Notes under the pieces: generated by a model
Databases searched by the model: none
The model's input: only the letters and a program-made list of their open reading frames with translations
What the model was told of the DNA's origin: nothing
Assembly (NCBI RefSeq): GCF_003058085.1
Contig: NZ_QBUD01000002.1
Coordinates: 620,001-684,000, forward strand
Reading direction: 5' to 3'
DNA length: 64,000 nucleotides
Source of the DNA: Yoonia sediminilitoris
GTDB taxonomy: Bacteria; Pseudomonadota; Alphaproteobacteria; Rhodobacterales; Rhodobacteraceae
In this document: one piece after another, positions 25,479 to 33,411 of the stretch
Layout: every line of letters begins with the position of its first letter
Position numbering within the stretch: the first letter of the stretch is position 1
Position numbers and translations under genes: made by a program

Positions 25479-26642
25479 ATGGATAAGACATTCATCGGGC
25501 GCAACCCCTCCGTGTTGTGGTTCCTGCTGGCGCTTGGGCTGTTCACAGCAGGCGTGACGATCCTGTCCGAAGCCGGGCTCAGCGTGATCTCGACCTCATT
25601 CGTCAAGACATTGGGCAAGACGCTGTGCCTGTGCCTGATCGCCATCGCAATGGATGTGGTCTGGGGCTATTGCGGTATCCTGTCATTGGGACATTTCGCC
25701 TTTTTCGGGATTGGCGGCTATGCCATTGGCATGTGGCTGATGTATGCCCGCACCGAAGGGATCGTGGTCGAAAGCCTGTCGTCGCAAGTGATCCCGCCCA
25801 CACCGCAAGAAATCACCGACGCGATTGGAAACCAGATTTTCGGCGTCGTTGGCAGTTCTGAATTTCCCGCGATCTGGGCCTTTGCCGACAGCCTGTTTCT
25901 GCAACTGCTTATGGTCATTCTTGTGCCGGGGCTGCTGGCGCTTGTGTTTGGCTGGCTGGCCTTCCGCAGTCGGGTGACAGGGGTATATCTGTCGATCCTG
26001 ACGCAAGCCATGACGCTCGCCCTCGCGCTCTACCTTTTCCAGAATGACAGCGGGTTGCGGGGCAACAACGGCCTGTCGGGCCTACAGAATATTCCGGGTT
26101 TTGAGGACACACCCCAATCCACCATTTCGCTGGCCTTCTTCCTTGGTTCTGCATTGGCGCTGGGGCTTGGCTATCTGCTTTTCGCCTGGGTCGTGTCGGG
26201 CAAGATGGGCAGTGTCATCAAGGCAATCCGCGACGATGAAGCACGTGTCCGGTTTCTGGGTTATCAGGTGGAAAGCTACAAGCTGTTCGTCTTTACACTG
26301 ACGGCCATCGTCTCGGGCATCGCGGGTGCGCTCTATTATCCGCAGGCGGGTATCATCAACCCGGCCGAAATTGCCCCCATTGCATCGATTTACCTGGCCG
26401 TCTGGGTCGCCATCGGCGGGCGCGGGCGGCTCTACGGGGCCGTGATCGGCGCGGCGTTTGTGTCGCTGTTATCCAGTTGGTTCACCAGCGGCGGCGTGCC
26501 CGCCGTCAATCTTGGCTTCTACACGATCCAGTGGACGGACTGGTGGCTGGTCTTGCTGGGGGTCTCTTTCGTGGCCGTCACGCTTTTCTTCCCCAAGGGC
26601 ATCGGCGGGCTGTTTGACTATCTGGTGAGGAAACCATCATGA
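25479..26642 (+). CDS. urtC: Urea ABC transporter permease UrtC
   Basis: A 387-residue LivM-like inner-membrane permease with about ten hydrophobic segments. Family features include WGYCGILSLGHFAFFGIGGY, GNNGLSGLQ and the cytoplasmic loop AIRDDEARVRFLGY that contacts the ATPases. The ATG at 25479 with AGGTGG upstream is preferred over a GTG at 25470. Its TGA overlaps the urtD ATG by 4 bases. It is separated from urtB by 90 bases that contain a copy of the dispersed repeat. Confidence 0.95.
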   Translation: MDKTFIGRNPSVLWFLLALGLFTAGVTILSEAGLSVISTSFVKTLGKTLCLCLIAIAMDVVWGYCGILSLGHFAFFGIGGYAIGMWLMYARTEGIVVESLSSQVIPPTPQEITDAIGNQIFGVVGSSEFPAIWAFADSLFLQLLMVILVPGLLALVFGWLAFRSRVTGVYLSILTQAMTLALALYLFQNDSGLRGNNGLSGLQNIPGFEDTPQSTISLAFFLGSALALGLGYLLFAWVVSGKMGSVIKAIRDDEARVRFLGYQVESYKLFVFTLTAIVSGIAGALYYPQAGIINPAEIAPIASIYLAVWVAIGGRGRLYGAVIGAAFVSLLSSWFTSGGVPAVNLGFYTIQWTDWWLVLLGVSFVAVTLFFPKGIGGLFDYLVRKPS

Positions 26643-27382
26643 GCACGCTTCTCGAAGTCGATGGCGTCTCGGTCAGCTTTGACGGGTTCCGCGCGATCAA
26701 CAACCTGTCAATCCAGATTGGTGAGCCGGAACTGCGCGCCGTGATTGGCCCCAACGGTGCGGGCAAGACCACATTCATGGACATTATTACGGGCAAGACC
26801 AAACCGGACGAAGGCAAGGTCATTTGGGGTGAGCGAAATATCTCGCTGTTGGGGATGTCGGAGAGCCAGATCGCGATGGCAGGCATCGGGCGCAAATTCC
26901 AGAAACCGACGGTGTTCGAGGCGCAGACAGTGCGTGAAAATCTGGCCATGGCCTTGCGCAACCCCCGTGGCCCTTTTTCGGTCCTGTTCTACAAGAAATC
27001 CCGCAACGGTGCCGCCCGAATCGAGGAAATCGCTGAAGAGGTGGGTTTGACCGATTCGCTTACCCGGCCCGCCGGGGAACTCAGCCACGGACAAAAGCAA
27101 TGGCTTGAGATCGGCATGTTGCTTGCACAGGACCCGCGCCTGCTGCTGGTTGATGAACCCGCCGCCGGCATGACCAGTCAGGAACGCGAACACACCACAG
27201 ACCTGCTGAAAAGGGCTGCACAAACTCGTGCCGTTGTGGTGGTTGAACATGACATGGAATTCGTGCGCCGTCTTGATTGCAAAGTCACTGTTTTGCACGA
27301 AGGGTCGGTGCTGGCCGAAGGCAGTCTTGACCATGTCACCGCCGACCAGACGGTCATCGACGTTTATCTGGGGCGTGGCTGA
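26639..27382 (+). CDS. urtD: Urea ABC transporter ATP-binding protein UrtD
   Basis: A 247-residue LivG-like ATPase: Walker [10 protein letters not shown] at 37-45, the Q-loop region GRKFQKPTVFE, signature LSHGQKQWLEIGM and Walker B LLLVDEPAAGM. RKFQKPTVFEAQTV is characteristic of UrtD. It overlaps urtC by 4 bases and shares one base with urtE, forming the coupled ATPase pair of the urea importer. Confidence 0.95.
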   Translation: MSTLLEVDGVSVSFDGFRAINNLSIQIGEPELRAVIGPNGAGKTTFMDIITGKTKPDEGKVIWGERNISLLGMSESQIAMAGIGRKFQKPTVFEAQTVRENLAMALRNPRGPFSVLFYKKSRNGAARIEEIAEEVGLTDSLTRPAGELSHGQKQWLEIGMLLAQDPRLLLVDEPAAGMTSQEREHTTDLLKRAAQTRAVVVVEHDMEFVRRLDCKVTVLHEGSVLAEGSLDHVTADQTVIDVYLGRG

Positions 27383-28077
27383 TGCTGGATGTCGAAAATC
27401 TGACCCTGCATTACGGGCAAAGCCAAATCCTGAACGGAATCGATCTGACGGCGAACGTGGGCGAAGTCACTGCGGTGATGGGCACCAACGGGGTTGGCAA
27501 AACCAGCCTGCTCAAGGCGATTTCCGGGCGGCACCCCTATTCGGGCGGCAATTTGCTGGTCGATGGGGCAGACATGCACCACCCGACGGCGTTCAAGGCC
27601 GCCCGCGCCGGTGTCGCCTATGTCCCGCAAGGCCGTGAGATTTTCGCGATGATGACCGTGCGCGAGAATATGGAAACCGCCTTTGCCTGCCTACCCAAGG
27701 ATCAACAGTTTATCCCCGACCAGATTTTCGAACTTTTTCCTGTCCTGAAAGACATGGAAGCGCGGCGCGGCGGTGATCTGTCTGGCGGGCAACAGCAGCA
27801 GTTGGCCATCGCGCGCGCGCTGATCACAAAGCCCAAGGTGCTGCTGCTTGATGAGCCGACCGAAGGCATCCAGCCCAATATCATCCAGCAAATCGGCCGC
27901 ACAATCAGCCTGCTGCGCGAGCAGGGGGAAATGGCAATTGTGCTGGTCGAACAGAACTTTGATTTTGCATACGGCCTGGGCGATCGTTTCGCTGTCATGA
28001 CCCGCGGAGAGATCAAGACACGCGCCGACAAGGCCGACATGACTGCAGAGCGTCTGTTGCAGGAATTGGCCCTTTAA
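27382..28077 (+). CDS. urtE: Urea ABC transporter ATP-binding protein UrtE
   Basis: A 231-residue LivF-like ATPase: Walker A GTNGVGKTS at 34-42, YVPQGREIFAMMTV, signature LSGGQQQQLAIARAL, Walker B LLLDEPTEGIQPNI. GREIF is typical of UrtE. It is the last gene of the urea operon. Urease and accessory genes, which often follow, are not here; the next gene is convergent and unrelated. Confidence 0.95.
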   Translation: MLDVENLTLHYGQSQILNGIDLTANVGEVTAVMGTNGVGKTSLLKAISGRHPYSGGNLLVDGADMHHPTAFKAARAGVAYVPQGREIFAMMTVRENMETAFACLPKDQQFIPDQIFELFPVLKDMEARRGGDLSGGQQQQLAIARALITKPKVLLLDEPTEGIQPNIIQQIGRTISLLREQGEMAIVLVEQNFDFAYGLGDRFAVMTRGEIKTRADKADMTAERLLQELAL

Positions 28078-28538
28078 CTGATGTCCTGCGCCAGTTGATC
28101 GGCCAGAAATGCGGTGAAATCCTGCCCAAGATCAATCGTTTCGCTGACCCCCCATTTGCCCAGAATGATCGTCCAGCGCCGTTCGACGTACTGCGCATAT
28201 TCCAGCCTGCTCAAGACCCCCAGATCTGACCGGCATGGCAATGTTTCGATGGGCATTGGCGCGTTGACCAGAAACGCCGTGTCCAGCACAGATGTGACCA
28301 CGATAGGGAAAAGCCCATCGGTGAAAGAGATCGCACAGGTCGCATCTATGGTTTCGGCCATGCGCGGGCTGTCGCTGCCCAAGGCGGTTACAAGGACCCT
28401 TGGCCGCGTCTCCATTTCGGGGTCATGATGGTCAAGTGCATAAGCAACCGTGGATGCGGCGGGCAGGGATTTTTCAAGCAATGCTTCCGCGGGTGGCGCA
28501 GGCACATATCTGCGCCTGAAGAGCGTGGGCATTTTCAC
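28074..28538 (-). CDS. Hypothetical protein coupled to the metacaspase gene
   Basis: A 154-residue protein I do not recognise. The N-terminus is basic and Pro-rich (LFRRRYVPAPPAEALLEKS), followed by a mixed alpha/beta domain (RVLVTALGSDSPRMAETIDA; FPIVVTSVLDTAFLV; RRWTIILGKWGVSETIDLG). No signal peptide. The GTG at 28538 overlaps the TGA of the metacaspase gene by 4 bases (GTGA); an in-frame ATG lies two codons on. It is convergent with urtE and the two ends overlap by 4 bases. A role with the metacaspase is inferred from coupling only. Confidence 0.7.
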   Translation of the reverse strand: MKMPTLFRRRYVPAPPAEALLEKSLPAASTVAYALDHHDPEMETRPRVLVTALGSDSPRMAETIDATCAISFTDGLFPIVVTSVLDTAFLVNAPMPIETLPCRSDLGVLSRLEYAQYVERRWTIILGKWGVSETIDLGQDFTAFLADQLAQDIS

Positions 28539-30646
28539 AGGCCGTTTTGCGCCAGAAACTGGCGCACCTCATTCTCGATTGCGACAACCCTGTCGGGGTC
28601 CAGTTGCGGGATGATGCGTTCCAGCACCTCGTCTGCGCGTCTGTGCCGACCTGCCTTGGCGAACAGCGCATTGCGCAACGCGGCCTCAAGGTCAATGCCC
28701 CCTTCAAACACCCCACGTTCATAGCCGCGCGCAAGTTCTATATATCCCGCCCTTGCGCCACGGCGCGTTGCGGCCAGAAACATGTCGCGGGCACGGTCTG
28801 GGTTGGCGGCAACGTCGTCGTTGCCGTTCAGATAGAAGCGGCCTGCATGCAAAGGCGCAAAACCGTTGCCCAGCCCCATCGACTGCTCAAGCAACGACAG
28901 ACCTAATGCCGTATCGCGCGCAACACCTTCGCCCTGCACATAGGCGCGCCCAAGGTTCGCCATCGCCGTTGTTTGCCCCTGTTCAGCGGCTGATCGGTAC
29001 AGGCTCACGGCTTCAGCCCGATCCTGCGTCAAACCGCGCCCCGACCAATAGACATCAGCCAGCGCATTGGTCGCATGAGGCCATCCCATTGACGCCGCAA
29101 GACGCAACCACAGCACCCCCTCATCAAGGTTTTTTTCCACGCCCCGCCCGTTGAGGTAAGCATTGCCAAGGTTGGTGCGCGCACGCGGGTTACCCACCAA
29201 GGCCGCCCGCCGGTACAGCGCCGACGACAGGTCAAGGTCACGTTCGCCACCGCGACCAAGCCGGGCATTGAAACCCCGGTTCACCATTGCCGCACTGTAC
29301 CCTTTGGCAATCGCCTGATCATAAAAGGCGTTGGCCCACTCAAAGCGGCGGGCTTGATCAAGCGTGCGTGCAAACTGGAACAAAAGGCGCGGGTTATCGG
29401 GGTCGTCAGCCAGTTCAAATGCACAGGCGCGCAGGGCGCGGCGAATGTCCATCACCCCGGCGGACACGCCGGGCGACAGTTTGTTCGGGTCAACGGGGTC
29501 GGCGGCTTCTTCGTCGCATTGCGTCGCGATGGCCGACAATCCGGTTTGCGTCTGTGGCAGCTCCAACGGCCAGATCCGGAATGAATCGCGCAAGACATAG
29601 GCACCGGACTGGTCAAGGATGGGCTTTTGCCGTCCACCCTGATCTGGTGCCGTTGTGGGATCAGCTTCGACATCGCGGGCGATGGACTGGGCGGACAGAT
29701 CAACGCCATCCCGCGATAGGGTTTCACCGTCGACTTGCGCCAACTGAATGGTCTGCAACGCTGCAGCCTCGTCCGCAAAGCGGCTGTTGGGAAAAGTCTG
29801 AAGGAACAATTCAACGTCGCGCTGGTCGATGCTTGTTTGCAGGAATTCCCACAGCACTTCATCAATCGGCGGCGCGTTTGAGCCATCGGGCGCCACCACA
29901 TCAATGATGCGGGGACGGAACACATAGTCATTCTCGATCGATCCGGTGATCCATGGGATTTGCTTGCCACCCGTGGCCGACCGGACAGACCCGCGCACGG
30001 CCCGAAACGTATCATAGATATCCGCATCTGTTTGTTGCAGCGCGTTGGTCAGGGCCGTGGTGTACGGGCTGTTGGTCCCACCGGTCGAGTCATACGCAAC
30101 TTCGCCCGCGCCCGTGGAAAAGGCGATCAGAACCTCGCCGCGTGGCGCTTCTTCAAAGCTGAAACCCGGTTTAAGGTCCGCACTTTCGTCCGGCACAAGC
30201 GCATTGCGGCAGGCATCCAGTATGACGATCTTGACCCCTGTTTCACTGGTCGTGACCGTTGCAAGCATATCGCTGAGGGTGATACCCGCCTCGGAAATCC
30301 CTGCCACGCTTGTCAAGTCCGCATCAACCGGCATCAGCAGGTTCTGATCCTGATATTGCAGCCCATGGCCCGCGTAGTACAAAATACCGATATCTGCCGT
30401 GGCAAGCGTAGCTGCAACTTTTTCTTTGAGCAGCGGGACCTGCGCCTTTGTCACATCGTAGTACAGGCTGACGTCAAAACCCAATTCGGTGAGGGTCGCC
30501 GCCAGCAGCCCCGCGTCATTGCGCGGGTTATCAAGCGGGGCACCCTCATATCGGGCGTTCCCGATAACAACGGCGGCCTTGGTCTGGGCTGCCAGTTGGG
30601 CAGGCAAAACCGATAATATCATGCAAAAAATAGCTGGGCGGATCAT
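28535..30646 (-). CDS. Secreted caspase-like peptidase (C14) with SEL1 repeats
   Basis: A 703-residue protein with an N-terminal signal peptide (IFCMILSVLPAQLAAQ). The caspase-like p20 domain follows: IGNARYEGAPLDNPRNDA, His94 in YYAGHGLQYQ, Cys146 in ILDACRNAL, the His-Cys dyad of metacaspases, then the GTNSPYTTAL segment. A linker covers about 250-430, and SEL1-type helical repeats cover about 440-660 (AYLNGRGVEKNLDEGVLWL, AYVQGEGVARD, GRFYLNGNDD). SEL1 repeats usually bind partner proteins. AAAGGAAC sits 9 bases upstream of the start. It heads a two-gene unit and is divergent from the radical SAM gene. The acidic protease may act in the periplasm. Confidence 0.9.
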   Translation of the reverse strand: MIRPAIFCMILSVLPAQLAAQTKAAVVIGNARYEGAPLDNPRNDAGLLAATLTELGFDVSLYYDVTKAQVPLLKEKVAATLATADIGILYYAGHGLQYQDQNLLMPVDADLTSVAGISEAGITLSDMLATVTTSETGVKIVILDACRNALVPDESADLKPGFSFEEAPRGEVLIAFSTGAGEVAYDSTGGTNSPYTTALTNALQQTDADIYDTFRAVRGSVRSATGGKQIPWITGSIENDYVFRPRIIDVVAPDGSNAPPIDEVLWEFLQTSIDQRDVELFLQTFPNSRFADEAAALQTIQLAQVDGETLSRDGVDLSAQSIARDVEADPTTAPDQGGRQKPILDQSGAYVLRDSFRIWPLELPQTQTGLSAIATQCDEEAADPVDPNKLSPGVSAGVMDIRRALRACAFELADDPDNPRLLFQFARTLDQARRFEWANAFYDQAIAKGYSAAMVNRGFNARLGRGGERDLDLSSALYRRAALVGNPRARTNLGNAYLNGRGVEKNLDEGVLWLRLAASMGWPHATNALADVYWSGRGLTQDRAEAVSLYRSAAEQGQTTAMANLGRAYVQGEGVARDTALGLSLLEQSMGLGNGFAPLHAGRFYLNGNDDVAANPDRARDMFLAATRRGARAGYIELARGYERGVFEGGIDLEAALRNALFAKAGRHRRADEVLERIIPQLDPDRVVAIENEVRQFLAQNGL

Positions 30647-30750
30647 GTAATATGTTCCTTTCCGGTTGCGCGTAGATATCTACCCAGATTGACAGGTTTT
30701 GCGCGCGCGGTCATCCTTTGGATGTCGTTTCCGTTCATTCACAGGCGAAA

Positions 30751-33042
30751 ATGCAGATATTACCGGACCTGACTGCGCCAAAGACCTATGCCCTTTTCAC
30801 GGCAGCCAGCAAGCGTGACTGGCTTGCCTATCGCGCCGTGTTTCGTGGCAAGTTGCCTGACCTGATCCCTGATCAGGCGCATATTTATGTGCGCGACTGG
30901 CTGGCGCGTGAAACGGGTGAGTGTGATCCCATCGGTCTGATTGACATGGCAGAAGCCGACGACAGTCTGAACGGTCTGGGACTGGTTGCAGCGGCCCTTT
31001 TGGCCATGCGGCAGGGGCGGTTTGCCCAAGCCGCCACACTGGCCGAACGGGCCTATGCCGCAGACCAACACGAGATTTTCGCCCAGCGCATCTTTCTGTC
31101 GGCCAAGGAAGAACGTCGCGATCTGCACCTTGCCGTGGATGATTGGCTGGCTGACCGTTTCTGTTCAAACCCCTTCACCGATGTCGAAGTGATACAGTCG
31201 CGCGATATCTATACCTGTTGTGCGGCATGGTTGCCCGCAGCCATCGGCGCGGCGGATGATCCAGACACAGACCCTTGGCGCGGCCCTCGCGCGCAAGAGC
31301 TGCGGCGGTCGGTACTGGATGGTGACTTTTCCTATTGCAGCCGCCTGAACTGCCCCAAGATTGCGGGCCGCCAATTGCCCCGCAGGGACGCGGTGGGCGA
31401 CCCGCAAATGCGCCGCCATATCGACCGGCAAACCCCGGCGATCATGCCGGACCCGGACCGGGTTTTGCTGTCATACGATACCTCCTGCAACCTGTCCTGC
31501 CCGTCTTGTCGGGTCAAGCTGATCAGTCTGGGGCGCAGTCAGGCCACCAAACTGGACAGTTTTTACGAGGCTCACGTTGCCCCGCTTTTGACGAACGCCA
31601 GCCGGATCAAGATCACAGGCAGCGGTGATCCGTTCGGCAGCAACCACTTCCGCCACGTATTGCGGCACCTGACAGCGCAAAAAGTGGAGGCACCGCGCCT
31701 GCAGCTGCAAACAAACGGCGTGCTGTTTGATGCCCGCGCGTGGGATGAACTGGGGCTGGAAGGACATGTCAAATCGGTCTGGGTGTCGGTCGATGCGACC
31801 GAACCGGAGACCTACGCCATTTTGCGCCGCGACGGTGATTTCGACCGGCTGATGGCGAACCTGCAATTTCTGGCGAGCAAGCGGAAAGCAGGTCAGATCG
31901 GAGAACTGCGGCTGGATTTTGTTGTGCAGGTCGCGAATTTCAGGCAGATGCCCGCATTTGCCGAGATGGCGCGCGATATTGGTGCCGACGGTGTCCATTT
32001 CCTGATGCTGCGCAACTGGGGTACCTTCACGCCTGAGGTCTTTCAAAGCATGGCTGTCACATTTGACACCCATCCCGATCATGCAGAATTTCTTGAGGTC
32101 CTGAATGACCCTCGACTGAACGCACCGGGGGTCGATCTTGGGAACCTCGGGCAATTGCGACAACCCGGCGCGCCAGCGGTGCGCACCACCAAAACCCCGC
32201 CGATGGGCGACCCGAAGGACGCAAAACTGATCCTTGTGCTTGGTGTCCAAAGGACCGGATCAAACTACCTGTTCGGCTGCCTTGATCGGGTCAAGGAATT
32301 CTACACGCTGCGCGAGGTTTTCAACCCACTTGGGGCGTTCGGCATGACCTTCCACAAGCAAATGGGGCTACGGCATTTCGGCGCGTTACTGGGGCAGACT
32401 TTCACGTCGGAGCGTGACCCGCGCCTGTGTGAGTATGTGCGGGCCGATCCGGCCGAGACCTTACAACATCTCAGGGGATTGGCGGCCGGTATGGGGCGCA
32501 ACGCGGTCGCGCTCAAAGTATTTGATAACCAGCTTCAGAACGCCAACCTTTGCAATGAGATATTGAGCGATCCCGCTGTCGTGCCTGTCCTGCTCAAACG
32601 ACAACTACTGGCAAGCTACATTTCACGGACCAAGGCACGCATGGCAAACGTCTGGGCACGTAAGGATGTAACAGGACTGCGACCCGAGATTGACGTTGAT
32701 GACTATCTTCAATGGCAGGATGCAACGATTGGCTGGTACCAGCAGTTAGAGGACGCAATGCAGCGGCTTGGCAAAACGCCAATAAATCTGACCTATAATC
32801 AGATAACCCGTGGCAGTCCCCGCGAGATGCTGAACGCGCTTCTGTCGCAGTTGGGGCAAGCAGGGGTTGTCAGTATGCCTATAAGGGATGATTTTGACCC
32901 ACCATTGATGCGCCAGGACACCACAGATGACATCTTTGACAGGGTCGCAAACGGTAACACCCTAAAGAACAACCTCAGGTCCCGGGAGCAACTTCAGATT
33001 GCGTTGGATATCCCGCTTCGCCCAGAAACGCGAATTTATTGA
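30751..33042 (+). CDS. Radical SAM protein fused to a sulfotransferase-like domain
   Basis: A 763-residue fusion. Residues 1-130 are helical and TPR-like. At 156-201 there is a Cys-rich segment (CC at 156-157, then YCSRLNCP). The radical SAM domain holds the CxxxCxxC cluster Cys246, Cys250, Cys253 (SCNLSCPSCR), with ITGSGDPFGS as the GGE-like strand and LQTNGVLFD further on. From about 490, ILVLGVQRTGSNYLFG matches the 5'-PAPS-binding loop of Stf0/NodH-type sulfotransferases, and the helical remainder suits that fold. The ATG at 30751 is preferred over a TTG at 30718. It is followed by a lipoprotein gene and a glycosyltransferase gene on the same strand. The substrate is unknown; modification of a surface glycan or peptide is an inference. 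Confidence 0.8.
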   Translation: MQILPDLTAPKTYALFTAASKRDWLAYRAVFRGKLPDLIPDQAHIYVRDWLARETGECDPIGLIDMAEADDSLNGLGLVAAALLAMRQGRFAQAATLAERAYAADQHEIFAQRIFLSAKEERRDLHLAVDDWLADRFCSNPFTDVEVIQSRDIYTCCAAWLPAAIGAADDPDTDPWRGPRAQELRRSVLDGDFSYCSRLNCPKIAGRQLPRRDAVGDPQMRRHIDRQTPAIMPDPDRVLLSYDTSCNLSCPSCRVKLISLGRSQATKLDSFYEAHVAPLLTNASRIKITGSGDPFGSNHFRHVLRHLTAQKVEAPRLQLQTNGVLFDARAWDELGLEGHVKSVWVSVDATEPETYAILRRDGDFDRLMANLQFLASKRKAGQIGELRLDFVVQVANFRQMPAFAEMARDIGADGVHFLMLRNWGTFTPEVFQSMAVTFDTHPDHAEFLEVLNDPRLNAPGVDLGNLGQLRQPGAPAVRTTKTPPMGDPKDAKLILVLGVQRTGSNYLFGCLDRVKEFYTLREVFNPLGAFGMTFHKQMGLRHFGALLGQTFTSERDPRLCEYVRADPAETLQHLRGLAAGMGRNAVALKVFDNQLQNANLCNEILSDPAVVPVLLKRQLLASYISRTKARMANVWARKDVTGLRPEIDVDDYLQWQDATIGWYQQLEDAMQRLGKTPINLTYNQITRGSPREMLNALLSQLGQAGVVSMPIRDDFDPPLMRQDTTDDIFDRVANGNTLKNNLRSREQLQIALDIPLRPETRIY

Positions 33043-33093
33043 CCGAAATCCGCAAAAATGTTAACGATTGAGTGCATTTGAGTGGTGATCGAA

Positions 33094-33372
33094 ATGAAAT
33101 ACGTCGCGGCACTTCTGACTTTGACATTATCGGCCTGCGGTCTGCTTCAGCCCACTGATGGGTGTGAACCATCCCCAAGCGAAAAGTCCGCTTGGGATGC
33201 AGCAAGGTGGTCCAATACCGCTAACGCCTACAAATCCTATCTGTCGGAATACCCCAACGGCTGCTATGCGCCAGCCGCAAATTTCATGTTACGCAGACCT
33301 GTTGAACCCGTCGCATTGCAGCGGGTGGTGTCAGAGCGGTCCAATATCGACAGGCTTGCGAGGGCCTATTGA
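33094..33372 (+). CDS. Small lipoprotein
   Basis: A 92-residue protein with a lipoprotein signal peptide (YVAALLTLTLSAC, lipobox LSAC). The mature part has a SEYPNGCYAPAANFML motif resembling a single short TPR/SPOR-like helical hairpin of the kind seen in caspase-associated proteins (WSNTANAYKSYLSEYPNGCYA). The same kind of helix occurs in the metacaspase linker nearby (FLQTFPNSRFADEAA). The ATG at 33094 gives the clean signal peptide. It lies between the radical SAM fusion and the glycosyltransferase gene. Confidence 0.7.
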   Translation: MKYVAALLTLTLSACGLLQPTDGCEPSPSEKSAWDAARWSNTANAYKSYLSEYPNGCYAPAANFMLRRPVEPVALQRVVSERSNIDRLARAY

Positions 33373-33411
33373 ACGGACGGGATTGCCGGTCAATGCATAA
33401 CACAGGCGCGC

